A DNA stretch of 64,000 nt from Microbacterium sp. UFMG61 (GTDB lineage: Bacteria; Actinomycetota; Actinomycetes; Actinomycetales; Microbacteriaceae). Position 1 is the first letter of the stretch; each line of letters opens with the position of its first letter. The translations under genes were made by a program, and so were the position numbers. The stretch spans positions 152,117-216,116 of the forward strand of contig NZ_JACAFP010000001.1 in the NCBI RefSeq assembly GCF_015354505.1, read 5' to 3'. A model generated the notes under the pieces. The model did not search any database, was not told the DNA's origin, and worked only from the letters and a program-made list of their open reading frames with translations. Shown one piece after another: positions 49,262 to 57,738 of the stretch.

Positions 49262-50293
49262 TCAGGAGGCGGAGGCCGGCGGAGCCGTGCTCTCGCGCGC
49301 GGTGAGGGTCGGCGTCGGGCCCTGGGCGCTCGGCAGGTTGGCACCGGCGAGGATCTGCTGCAGCAGCAGTGTCGCCGCCTGCTCGCCCAGCTCGAAGGTG
49401 TCGCGGGTCATCGCGGTGATCGAGGGGTTGATGAGGCCGGCGATGACCGAGTCGTCGAACGAGGCGATCGACACGTCGCGCGGCACTGACCTGCCCATCT
49501 CCTGCGCCACCCGCAGCCCCGCCACGGCCATCACGTCGTTGTCGTAGACGACCGCCGTCGGCCGGAGGCGCCCGGACAGCTGAGCCCTCGTCACCGACGA
49601 CGCCCGAGCGGGGGAGAAGTCGGTCGAGATCACCTCGCCGCTGATGCCGTCCGATGCCATGCCCTGCAGCACCGCGGCGCGCAGCCGTGTGTGCTCGAGC
49701 TCGGCGGGCCCTGCGACGTAGGCGATGCGCGTATGGCCGAGGGCGGCGAGGTACGAGAAGAGCGTCTCGGCCACCTCGTCGTCGGCGATCCAGACGCTGG
49801 GCACGGCGCCCTCGGGAGACGGCTTCGAGCCGATCATGACGGCGCGGGCGTCGAGCGCGGCGATGCGGTCGCTGCGGGGGTCGTCGTCGCGGGGGTCGAT
49901 GAGGATGATGCCGTCGACCTGGTTCGACGACCGCCACTGCCGATGCACCTCCATCTCTTCGGCGATGTCGGACACCAGGCGCAGCTGGAGGCTCACCTTG
50001 CTCTCGGAGAGCCGGGACTCGATCCCGGCGATGAGGTCGGTGAAGAACGCCTCGGATCCGAGTGAGCGGGCGGGGCGGGCGAGCGCGAAGCCGACGGTGT
50101 TGGCCCGCGCGCCGACGAGAGCCCTCGCGGCTGAGCTCGGCTGCCAGCCGTTCTCCTCGACGATCGAGAGGATCCGCTGCCGCGTCTCGTCGCTGACGCC
50201 GGGGCGACCGTTCAGTGCGAAGGACACGGCGCCCGGGGAGACTCCGGCCATGCGCGCGATGTCCGCGATCGTCACGCGTTTGCCGGTTGTCAT
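49262..50293 (-). CDS. LacI-family transcriptional regulator of the glycan locus
   Basis: A 343-residue repressor. ATG 50293 (MTTGKRVTIADIARMAG) has GAGG upstream; a GTG three codons earlier is possible. The HTH is at residues 7-27 (VTIADIARMAGVSPGAVSFA) with the hinge helix following. The periplasmic-binding-protein-like sensor domain covers 60-335 (NTVGFALARPARSLGSEAFF; IASFDDSVIAGLINPSITAM). It is divergent from the GH38 gene. Five operator-like sites fit it, including two in its own divergent promoter. The inducer is probably an intracellular glycan breakdown product. Confidence 0.93.
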   Translation of the reverse strand: MTTGKRVTIADIARMAGVSPGAVSFALNGRPGVSDETRQRILSIVEENGWQPSSAARALVGARANTVGFALARPARSLGSEAFFTDLIAGIESRLSESKVSLQLRLVSDIAEEMEVHRQWRSSNQVDGIILIDPRDDDPRSDRIAALDARAVMIGSKPSPEGAVPSVWIADDEVAETLFSYLAALGHTRIAYVAGPAELEHTRLRAAVLQGMASDGISGEVISTDFSPARASSVTRAQLSGRLRPTAVVYDNDVMAVAGLRVAQEMGRSVPRDVSIASFDDSVIAGLINPSITAMTRDTFELGEQAATLLLQQILAGANLPSAQGPTPTLTARESTAPPASAS

Positions 50294-50305
50294 GGCCCTC
50301 ACCCT

Positions 50306-50320
50306 ACTTGATCGGTTTAG
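50306..50320. promoter_or_regulatory. LacI-type operator overlapping the lacI leader
   Basis: On the minus strand it reads CTAAACCGATCAAGT, two mismatches from the neighbouring site at 50358. It lies 13 nt before the regulator start codon and so suits autorepression. Confidence 0.6.
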
Positions 50321-50357
50321 CCGCTCGGAAGCCGGATGACGCCCCGAGAAGATCGAT

Positions 50358-50372
50358 ACTAGATCGCTTTAG
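50358..50372. promoter_or_regulatory. LacI-type operator in the lacI/GH38 divergent promoter
   Basis: On the minus strand it reads CTAAAGCGATCTAGT, the most symmetrical of the five sites (CTA-A-CG-T-TAG). It lies about 86 nt before the GH38 start and can control both directions together with the site at 50306. Confidence 0.75.
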
Positions 50373-50457
50373 TAAATCAGATAGCATTGTCGGCATCCGC
50401 CCTTCCCCGGGGCGCGAATCACGTCCCCCTCACCGTCGAGCCCGGAGAAACGCACCC

Positions 50458-53451
50458 ATGCATGACGACACCTCGCTCACCGTCGGACGCGTCACGCGCG
50501 TGCTCGACGAGCGCATCCGCCCGGCCATCCACTCGGCCTCCGTGCCGCTCACGGTGGAGGTCAATGAGATTCCGGGGGAGCCGATCAGCCCCGCGGACGG
50601 TCTGGCGCTCGAGTTCGCCGAGACGACGGTGCCGAGCATGTGGGGTCCGGCCTGGTCGACGACGTGGTTCAAGCTGACGGGTCGCGTTCCCGCCGAGTGG
50701 GCGGGGCGCCGCGTCGAGGCCGTCATCGACCTCGGCTTCGACATCAACATGCCCGGGTTCCAGTGCGAGGCGCTGGTCTACCGGGCCGACGGCACGCCGG
50801 TGAAGAGCATCAACCCTCGCAACCAGTGGCTGCCGATCGTCGAGACCGCCGAGGGTGACGAGTCCGTCGAGCTCTATCTCGAAGCGGCGGCCAACCCGGT
50901 GCTGCTCGACTATCACCCCTTCCTGCCGACGCAGGAGGGCGACATCCGCACCTCCTCGCGCGAGCCTCTGTACCGCACCCGCCGCATCGATCTGGCCGTC
51001 TTCGAGCAGGAGGTGTTCGAGCTGTCCCTCGACCTCGAGGTGCTGTTCGAGCTGCAGGCGGAACTGCCGGCGACGTCGCCGCGCCGCATGCGCATCCTGC
51101 AGGCGATGGACGACGCGCTCGACGTTCTCGACCTGCAGCGCATCGCCGAGACCGCGGCGGATGCTCGCGCGCAGCTGGCCGACGTGATCGCAGCCCCCGC
51201 CGAGGCGAGCGCCCACCGCATCTCGGCCGTCGGGCACGCGCACATCGACTCGGCGTGGCTGTGGCCGGTGCGCGAGACGATCCGCAAGGTCGCTCGCACC
51301 ACCTCGTCGATGACCACGCTCATCGAGGAGCAGCCCGACTTCCTCTACGGAATGTCGAGCGCCCAGCAGTACGCCTGGATCAAGGAGCATCGCCCCGAGG
51401 TCTACGCGCGCGTGAAGGCCGCCGTGGCGCAGAGGCGCTTCCTGCCGCTCGGCGGCATGTGGGTCGAGTCCGACACGGTGATGCCGACCGGGGAATCTCT
51501 CGTCCGCCAGTTCTCGTACGGGCAGCGCTTCTTCGAGCGCGAGTTCGGCATCCGCTCGAAGGGCGTGTGGCTGCCCGACAGCTTCGGCTACTCGCCGGCG
51601 CTGCCGCAGCTCATGCGTCGGGCGGGATTCGAGTGGTTCTTCACGCAGAAGATCTCGTGGAACCAGCAGAACGTGTTCCCGCACCACAGCTTCCTCTGGG
51701 AGGGCATCGACGGCTCGCAGGTGTTCACGCACTTCCCGTCGATGGACACCTACAACTCGCAGCTCAGCGGCATGGAGGTCGCCAAGGCCTCGCGGCAGTT
51801 CAAGGAGAACCGCGTGAGCTCGCGGTCGATCGCCCCGGTCGGCTGGGGTGACGGCGGGGGCGGCACGACGCGCGAGATGACCGGCAAGGCGAAGCGCCTC
51901 GAGAACCTCGAGGGCAGCGCGCAGGTCGTGTGGGAGCATCCCGACACCTTCTTCGACGCCGCTCGCGCCGAGATACCGAATCCGGCGGTGTGGGTCGGCG
52001 AGCTCTACCTCGAGCTGCACCGCGGAACCCTCACCAGCCAGCACGCCACGAAGGCGTTGCATCGTTGGGCGGAGCACGCGCTGGTCGAAGCCGAGCTGTG
52101 GGCGGCGACGGATGCCGTGCGCACAGGCGCCGCATACCCGCAGGCCGAGTTCGACCGGCTGTGGCAGATCGTGCTGCTGCACGAGTTCCACGACATCCTG
52201 CCCGGCACGTCGATCGCCTGGGTGCACCGCGAGGCCGTCGAGGTGCTTTCGGGTGTGCTGTCCGACGCACGGGATCTGGCGGATGCCGCCCGGCGATCGC
52301 TCGTCGGCGACGGCGACCGCGAACTGCTGTTCGTGCCGCACTCGACCGGCGAGGGACGCGCGCTCGGTGCGGGCTTCGTCGAGGCGCCCGCCCCGGCATC
52401 CGTCCTGCTCTCGGGAGAAGACGGCGGGTGGCGACTCGAGAACGAGCTCGTCTCCGTGCTGATCTCAGCCGACGGTCTCATCGTGTCGGCGGTCGACAAG
52501 GCGTCGGGTCGCGAGGCGGTGGCTGAGGGACGCGCGGCGAACCTGTTCCAGCTGCACCAGGACTTCCCGAACATGTGGGACGCGTGGGACATCGACAAGT
52601 ACTACCGCAACAGCGTCGACGACCTCACCGCGGTCGAGTCGATGTCGGCATCCGTCGTCGACGGGGTCGCGACCGTCGTCGTGACCCGGGCGTTCTCGGA
52701 GTCGACGATCGTGCAGACGATCCTTCTCGCTCCCGGTTCCCGCACGGTCGCGCTGCGCAACGACATCGACTGGCACGAGACCGAGAAGCTGCTCAAGCTC
52801 GCCTTCCCGCTCGACATCCAGGCGACGCACACCGAAGCCGAGACGCAGTTCGGCTACCAGGCGCGCGTGACGCACACGAACACCAGCTGGGAGACGGCGA
52901 AGTTCGAGACCTCGATGCACCGCTTCGTGCTGGTCCGCGAGCAGGACTTCGGCGTCGCCCTCGTGAACGACTCGATCTACGGCTACGACACCTCGCGCGA
53001 GGTGTCGGACGACGCGGTCGCCACCACCGTGCGACTGTCGTTGCTGCGGGCGCCTCGGTTCCCCGACCCCGACACGGACCACGGCCACCATGAGATCGAG
53101 ATCGGCTTCGTGGTCGGCGCGGATGCCGCGATCGCGACGGCCGAGGGCATCCGACTCAACAGCCCGGCCACGGTCGTGCGTGGCGGGCGCGAGGTCGCAC
53201 CGCTGGTGTCGGTCGACGGCGAGGGCATCGTGGTCTCCGGGGTCAAGCTGGCCGACGACGGCTCGGGCGACGTGATCGTGCGTCTCTACGAGGCGCTCGG
53301 ACGCCGTGCGGTCGGGTCGCTCGCCGTCGACTTCGCGCACTCGGAGATCCGTGAGGTCTCGCTCATCGAGGATGCTCTCGACGACGCTCGCGTGGGCGGA
53401 GAGCTGCGTCTGCGGCCGTTCGAAGTGCGCACGCTGCGCATCGTGCGCTGA
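50458..53451 (+). CDS. GH38 family alpha-mannosidase
   Basis: A 997-residue cytoplasmic alpha-mannosidase, start MHDDTSLTVGRVTRVLDERI after GGAGAAA. An N-terminal beta domain (1-240) precedes the catalytic domain: the zinc-site GHAHIDSAWLWPVRET from 259 (His and Asp ligands), GGMWVESDTVMPTGESLVRQ, and the nucleophile Asp374 in WLPDSFGYSPALPQLMR. The remaining 450 residues are the usual beta domains. GH38 bacterial enzymes remove alpha-1,3/1,6-linked mannose. Together with GH92 and the GH5-like enzyme it would strip an imported high-mannose glycan. It is divergent from lacI and under its operators. Confidence 0.95.
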   Translation: MHDDTSLTVGRVTRVLDERIRPAIHSASVPLTVEVNEIPGEPISPADGLALEFAETTVPSMWGPAWSTTWFKLTGRVPAEWAGRRVEAVIDLGFDINMPGFQCEALVYRADGTPVKSINPRNQWLPIVETAEGDESVELYLEAAANPVLLDYHPFLPTQEGDIRTSSREPLYRTRRIDLAVFEQEVFELSLDLEVLFELQAELPATSPRRMRILQAMDDALDVLDLQRIAETAADARAQLADVIAAPAEASAHRISAVGHAHIDSAWLWPVRETIRKVARTTSSMTTLIEEQPDFLYGMSSAQQYAWIKEHRPEVYARVKAAVAQRRFLPLGGMWVESDTVMPTGESLVRQFSYGQRFFEREFGIRSKGVWLPDSFGYSPALPQLMRRAGFEWFFTQKISWNQQNVFPHHSFLWEGIDGSQVFTHFPSMDTYNSQLSGMEVAKASRQFKENRVSSRSIAPVGWGDGGGGTTREMTGKAKRLENLEGSAQVVWEHPDTFFDAARAEIPNPAVWVGELYLELHRGTLTSQHATKALHRWAEHALVEAELWAATDAVRTGAAYPQAEFDRLWQIVLLHEFHDILPGTSIAWVHREAVEVLSGVLSDARDLADAARRSLVGDGDRELLFVPHSTGEGRALGAGFVEAPAPASVLLSGEDGGWRLENELVSVLISADGLIVSAVDKASGREAVAEGRAANLFQLHQDFPNMWDAWDIDKYYRNSVDDLTAVESMSASVVDGVATVVVTRAFSESTIVQTILLAPGSRTVALRNDIDWHETEKLLKLAFPLDIQATHTEAETQFGYQARVTHTNTSWETAKFETSMHRFVLVREQDFGVALVNDSIYGYDTSREVSDDAVATTVRLSLLRAPRFPDPDTDHGHHEIEIGFVVGADAAIATAEGIRLNSPATVVRGGREVAPLVSVDGEGIVVSGVKLADDGSGDVIVRLYEALGRRAVGSLAVDFAHSEIREVSLIEDALDDARVGGELRLRPFEVRTLRIVR

Positions 53452-53528
53452 GCGTCGGTCGGACGCGGCGGGGTGCCCGCTGAACTCCGCCGTTGCGGCG
53501 ACCGCCGCGCGGGGAGGACTATGGGCGG

Positions 53529-53939
53529 ATGGCCACCCTCGACGACGTCCGCGAGATCGCTCTCGCTCTCCCCGGCGTGACCGAACAGATCGGCGGTCAC
53601 ACCGGGGAACCGTCGTGGCGTCTGCCCAACGGTCAGATCGCGTGGGTTCGCGGGCCCAGCACGGTCGACCTGCGCCAGCTCGCCGACCTCGGTCTCGAAT
53701 GGCCCGACGGTCCGGTCATCGGGGTGCGCGTGGCGAGTCTCGAAGAGAAGGCGACCCTGCTCGCCGCCGAGCCCACAGGACTCTTCTCCATCCCGCACTT
53801 CGACGGATATCCGGGACTGCTCGTGCAGCTCGAGGCGGTCGAGCGCGACCGGCTCGCCGAGATCATCGCGGATGCCTGGCTGATGCGCGCCCCGGTGCTC
53901 GTCGCGAAGAGATGGCTCGAGGAGCGCGGGCTCGACTGA
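53529..53939 (+). CDS. MmcQ/YjbR family protein
   Basis: A 136-residue protein starting MATLDDVREIALALPGVTEQ, the characteristic opening of the MmcQ/YjbR (CyaY-like fold) family. It continues with PNGQIAWVRGPSTVDLRQLA and ends DAWLMRAPVLVAKRWLEERG. Such small proteins are thought to bind DNA or unknown ligands and have no assigned reaction. It stands alone after the glycan locus. Confidence 0.85.
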   Translation: MATLDDVREIALALPGVTEQIGGHTGEPSWRLPNGQIAWVRGPSTVDLRQLADLGLEWPDGPVIGVRVASLEEKATLLAAEPTGLFSIPHFDGYPGLLVQLEAVERDRLAEIIADAWLMRAPVLVAKRWLEERGLD

Positions 53940-54002
53940 CCGGTCAGGTCGCCCCTTCGTCGATGAGACGCACCGACGAGTCCAGACGCGCGAGGCAGAT
54001 GC

Positions 54003-54662
54003 TCACCCGGCGGCCATGAGGAACGGCCGAGCGGCGTCGAGGAAGGCACGAGGGTCGTCGGCCCAGAGCCGGATGCGGTCGACCCGATGCGTTCCGCCCT
54101 TCGGTGCGAGGCCGGGCAGCCTGATCTCTACCGGGCGCTCGAGCTCGACCTCGATGTTCGTCTCGTCCTGCATCCGCTCGGCATACTCCGACCCGGCGAT
54201 GCGTGGCTGTTTGGGGTCATCGACGCGACGGCTGATCGCGACCGACGCGATGTCGGCCCAGCCGATCGGCACATCGAGCTCGAGCCCGCTGCGGACGCGG
54301 ATGCCGTCTGGTCCCACGGTGTGCGGGCGCATGAGCATCGCACAGAGCAGACCCACCATCCAGGTGACTCCCCAGATGCCGAGGACCAACAGCGTGATGC
54401 GCACGGCCGGCCATCGGTGGACGATGAGGTCGAGGATCGGGATCTCGACCGCCGAGAGTCCGATGAAGACGAACAGCACCGTGAGCACCGGGCGGTGGTA
54501 GCCGATGCCCGTGCCGCCCCGCGGCACCGCGGGGCGACGGGCGATCGCGCGGGCGATGCTCGAGTAGACGCGGAGCTCGGCGATCCACGCCCGGTGGAGG
54601 ACGTTGAGGATGCGGGCGAGGCGGGGCGGCCGGGGAGTGGCCGCCCGCAACTGCTCGGTCAT
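54003..54662 (-). CDS. Membrane protein with two central helices, unknown function
   Basis: A 219-residue protein. Two hydrophobic helices in the centre (PVLTVLFVFIGLSAVEIPIL; VRITLLVLGIWGVTWMVGLL) separate a basic N-terminal half from a C-terminal PH-like or beta-rich domain (VGPDGIRVRSGLELDVPIGW, then VDRIRLWADDPRAFLDAARP). Its start overlaps the stop of the MarR gene (ATGA), so it is probably regulated by and co-expressed with it. No family is named with confidence. Confidence 0.7.
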   Translation of the reverse strand: MTEQLRAATPRPPRLARILNVLHRAWIAELRVYSSIARAIARRPAVPRGGTGIGYHRPVLTVLFVFIGLSAVEIPILDLIVHRWPAVRITLLVLGIWGVTWMVGLLCAMLMRPHTVGPDGIRVRSGLELDVPIGWADIASVAISRRVDDPKQPRIAGSEYAERMQDETNIEVELERPVEIRLPGLAPKGGTHRVDRIRLWADDPRAFLDAARPFLMAAG

Positions 54663-55117
54663 CGCGCCTCCTCGGGCGCGGTGGTCGCGGCCGCCGCGAC
54701 GAGGCTCTGCAGATGCGCGACGACGGCTGACAGGCCGCGCTCGACGGCGGGGCGGTCTGCCGGATCGATCGCGTTCAGCAGCGTCGCATCGAGGTGGTCG
54801 TGCTCCTCCTGCATCCGCGTCATCGTCTCGACGGCGGTGGATGTCAGCTCGACCAGAACCGCGCGGCGGTCGGTCGGGTGCGGGGACCGGCGGACGTGTC
54901 CCGACCTCTCGAGCGCGTCGACGAGCCCGGTGATGTTGCGAGGGCTGACCTCGCAGAGCTGGGCCAGGGACTGCTGGGTCGACGGTCCTGCGTGCTGCAG
55001 TACCCACAGCAGGTGCACCCGGGCCGTTGTGAGTCCGGTGCCGTCGAAGGCGTGGGCCATGTCTCGCTGGAGGAGATCGGTGATCTGCAGCAGACGGTCG
55101 ACGAAGAGCGGTTCCAT
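54659..55117 (-). CDS. MarR-family transcriptional regulator
   Basis: A 152-residue regulator with the MarR winged helix: LTTARVHLLWVLQHAGPSTQ, recognition helix LAQLCEVSPRNITGLVDALE, wing GHVRRSPHPTDRRAVLVELT. The flanking dimerisation helices are present. It is the first gene of a two-gene leftward unit with the membrane protein that follows. A quasi-palindrome (55127-55143) at its start may be its own operator. Confidence 0.9.
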   Translation of the reverse strand: MEPLFVDRLLQITDLLQRDMAHAFDGTGLTTARVHLLWVLQHAGPSTQQSLAQLCEVSPRNITGLVDALERSGHVRRSPHPTDRRAVLVELTSTAVETMTRMQEEHDHLDATLLNAIDPADRPAVERGLSAVVAHLQSLVAAAATTAPEEAR

Positions 55118-55126
55118 GGTCGTGAT

Positions 55127-55143
55127 GGTACTACATTGTTACC
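55127..55143. promoter_or_regulatory. Quasi-palindrome GGTA-N9-TACC before the MarR gene
   Basis: GGTACTACATTGTTACC lies 10 nt upstream of the MarR start codon in a locally AT-richer stretch. Size and position are typical of MarR autoregulatory operators. The arms are only four fully matched bases, so the call is tentative. Confidence 0.4.
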
Positions 55144-55348
55144 TATCTTCACTAGTTGCGCGCTCCGCTTCCGCGTTCTTCCCTGCCCCTGTCGTCTCGA
55201 CCTTTCTCGTCTTGTCTTCGTGCTGCTCGCGGTCGCCGTCCGCTTCTTCGGTGCGCTGTATCGGGAGATCGGAATACGGCTTTGAACTGGGGTAATCCGG
55301 CGCGTTCTCAGGCCGTGAATGTCGGTGCCTGCGTGTTGACTCAGGGGT

Positions 55349-56974
55349 ATGAACAGCACTGCAGAGCTTCTGGATCGGGTCATCGCCGACCTCGATGCGG
55401 TGCTGTCCGACGACGGGCTGGCGGCGTTGTCGGACGCGGAGCGGGTCGCGGTGCTGCAGGGGGCGGGGGCTGCGTTCCGGCGTGCCGAGGCGGTCATCGT
55501 CGAGACGGTCGCGACCGGCGACGCCGTTGACTTTCCGCATTCGGCGGGGTGTCGGGGGCTGCGCGAGTTGTTGCAGCGCACCGTGCGCGTGGATGTGCGT
55601 GGCGCGAGCAGGGTCGACAGGGTCGTCGATCTGGTGCGGAGACCACTGAGTCTGGCGGGGGAGCGGATGCCGGCGCGGTGGTCGGAGATGCGGTTGGCGC
55701 TGCTGGACGGGGTGGTCGGGGTCGAGGGGTTCCTGGCGGCGACGGGGCCGATCGAGAAGGTGTGGGATCGGCTCACGGTCGAGCAGCGGTTGGCGGCGGA
55801 TGTCGCGTTGGCGGGGTGTGCGCGAGGCCACGGCCTCGAGGTAGGCGCCGAGGACGCCTCAGATGCGGTCGGCGGCCCCGATTCGGATGGTGGCGAGGGT
55901 GCGGCGGGTCCTGCGCCGACGGCGCAGGACCTGACGGCTCTCGCGGAGGATCTCGCGTCGATGTTCGATCCGGATGGTGAGGAGCCGAAGGATGAAGACG
56001 CGCGGCGTCGTCGGGGCGTCACGATCGGCCGGTTGAAGGATGGCGTGCACGCGATCCGGGGATATCTGACCCCCGAGGTCGCGGCGCAGTTCCAGTTGAT
56101 CCTGGATGCGATCCTCAACCCCAAGGGCGAAGGGGCGCCCATGCCCGGGGTGCACTTCGCCCCCAGCGGTGGTAGCGCCGCGTCCGACGATGCGGATGCG
56201 GATGCGGATGCTGAGTCCGGCCCGGACGCGGATGGGGATGGGGAGGGGGAGGGTGCTGATCCGTTCAACTCGGATCCGCGGTGCGTACTCGATGACCGCA
56301 CTGCGGCGCAGAAGCGGCACGACGCCCTCGCCATGATCTTCGCCATCGCTGCCCGTCACAACGAGATGCCCACGCTCGGCGGATCCGCACCCGTCCTCGT
56401 GGTGAACGTCGACGCGGCTGACCTCGCCGCTCATTCCGCCGGTGCCGCCGGTGCCGTCGGTGCCGCCGGTGCCGGTTTCGGATCGATGAGCAGAAGCGGT
56501 GGCGCAGGAGGGTGGGCGACGATCCCCGGGTCCGGTGCGCATGTGCCCGTCTCGGTCGCCGCGCACGTCGGCTGTGCCGGAACGATCCAGCGCGTCCTGT
56601 TCGATGAGGAACGGATCATCGGCATCACGACCACCGACCGGGTGTTCACCGTGCATCAGCGGCGGGCGATCGTCGCCCGCGACAAGGAGTGCCTGATCCC
56701 GGGCTGTCACGTCCCGGCATCCTGGTGCGAGATCCACCACGTCACGGAACATGCCAGAGGTGGTCCGACGCATACGGACAACGGCGTGCCGTTGTGCTGG
56801 TGGCACCACCGATCCCTCGGCGTCTCCGGATGGGAGATCCGGATGGAAGGAGGAGTCCCGCAGGTCCGCGGGCCGAGCTGGTGGGACCCCGAACGACGAT
56901 GGCGCACACCGAAACTCAGTCTCCGGAAACTCGGGGGAGGAGAGAAGGTGCGGAATGCGCGAAGCCGGATCTGA
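55349..56974 (+). CDS. DUF222 / HNH endonuclease domain protein (copy 2)
   Basis: A 541-residue paralogue of the gene at 11289-12815. The two align almost end to end: MNSTAELLDRVIADLDAVLS at the start, an acidic linker around residues 285-305, and the HNH region ARDKECLIPGCHVPASWCEI, HHVTEH, TDNGVPLCWWHHRSL, then WWDPERRWRTPKLSL. This copy has an extra Gly/Ala-rich insert (GAAGAVGAAGAGFGSMS) of about 25 residues before the HNH part. The decamer AATGTCGGTG precedes both starts at similar distance, so the duplication included some leader DNA. Confidence 0.88.
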   Translation: MNSTAELLDRVIADLDAVLSDDGLAALSDAERVAVLQGAGAAFRRAEAVIVETVATGDAVDFPHSAGCRGLRELLQRTVRVDVRGASRVDRVVDLVRRPLSLAGERMPARWSEMRLALLDGVVGVEGFLAATGPIEKVWDRLTVEQRLAADVALAGCARGHGLEVGAEDASDAVGGPDSDGGEGAAGPAPTAQDLTALAEDLASMFDPDGEEPKDEDARRRRGVTIGRLKDGVHAIRGYLTPEVAAQFQLILDAILNPKGEGAPMPGVHFAPSGGSAASDDADADADAESGPDADGDGEGEGADPFNSDPRCVLDDRTAAQKRHDALAMIFAIAARHNEMPTLGGSAPVLVVNVDAADLAAHSAGAAGAVGAAGAGFGSMSRSGGAGGWATIPGSGAHVPVSVAAHVGCAGTIQRVLFDEERIIGITTTDRVFTVHQRRAIVARDKECLIPGCHVPASWCEIHHVTEHARGGPTHTDNGVPLCWWHHRSLGVSGWEIRMEGGVPQVRGPSWWDPERRWRTPKLSLRKLGGGEKVRNARSRI

Positions 56975-57026
56975 GGCTGGCATGCGCCGGGTGTTCTCGC
57001 GCACCCCGAGAGCGCGAGAGCGACGG

Positions 57027-57617
57027 TCAGGCCGGATCGAGCCTCAGCACCTCGGGCGATTCCCCGCCGGAGAGTTCGTCGGCGACGCGGATGCTGCGGG
57101 CCAGCTCGTCGAGCGCGCCGTCGAGAGTGCCGAAACGCTCCTTGTCGCTGCACACCGCCGTGAGCGTCACGAGATGGGTGCCGGTGTCCCACGTGTAGGT
57201 GACGAACGGAGGGGAGGCGGGCGTCGGCGGCATCGCGACCACGAGCTTCTCGCCCGAGCCCAGCCAGCGGCTCGAGAAAGACTGGGTGTCGTCGTAGTCC
57301 ATCGGCATCGAGGCCCGCGCGATGCGCACTTCGGGGGTCAGCGCCTGCACGGTGGCCATCGCCACCACGAGCTCGGGTTCTGCCTTCCACGTCCAGACCA
57401 GCACGCGGCCGTCGGCACGGCGCATCAGCATCGGAGTCGCCTGGCTCATGGCCCACGCTCCGAGCTTCGAACCCGGGCGCTCTGTCGCGCCCATCGCCGA
57501 GTTCACCTGACCCAGCAGCATCCGGATCGCCGCCTTGCGATGCCGTCGCCCCTTCCACCCGAGCGAGTCGGTGACGGGGATCCACTGTCGGGGGTCGGCG
57601 TCGGCAGTCAGTCGCAT
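57027..57617 (-). CDS. Hypothetical protein, conserved-looking soluble domain
   Basis: A 196-residue protein from ATG 57617 (MRLTADADPRQWIPVTDSLG), preceded by GGAGG. It is mostly beta-rich with no membrane segment (WTWKAEPELVVAMATVQALT; PPFVTYTWDTGTHLVTLTAV). The C-terminal helix (LDGALDELARSIRVADELSG) is amphipathic. It does not match a family I recognise; it could resemble the type VII/ESX-adjacent or LpqN-like mixed folds. It diverges from the GT4 pair. Confidence 0.65.
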   Translation of the reverse strand: MRLTADADPRQWIPVTDSLGWKGRRHRKAAIRMLLGQVNSAMGATERPGSKLGAWAMSQATPMLMRRADGRVLVWTWKAEPELVVAMATVQALTPEVRIARASMPMDYDDTQSFSSRWLGSGEKLVVAMPPTPASPPFVTYTWDTGTHLVTLTAVCSDKERFGTLDGALDELARSIRVADELSGGESPEVLRLDPA

Positions 57618-57738
57618 GGCCTCCACGCTAGAGGGTGAGGCTGGGGGAAGGCGGTATGCCTCGGCTGCTCGATCAGGCCCCTCCGGTAGAGTGGCCAGCG
57701 CCCGACCGGGCTCCCTGGCCGCCGTACCGTAAGGCAGA

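Noticed and set aside
50419..52341. 640-codon leftward frame over the GH38 gene
   Set aside because: It is antisense to the conserved GH38 catalytic region and has shadow-like composition.
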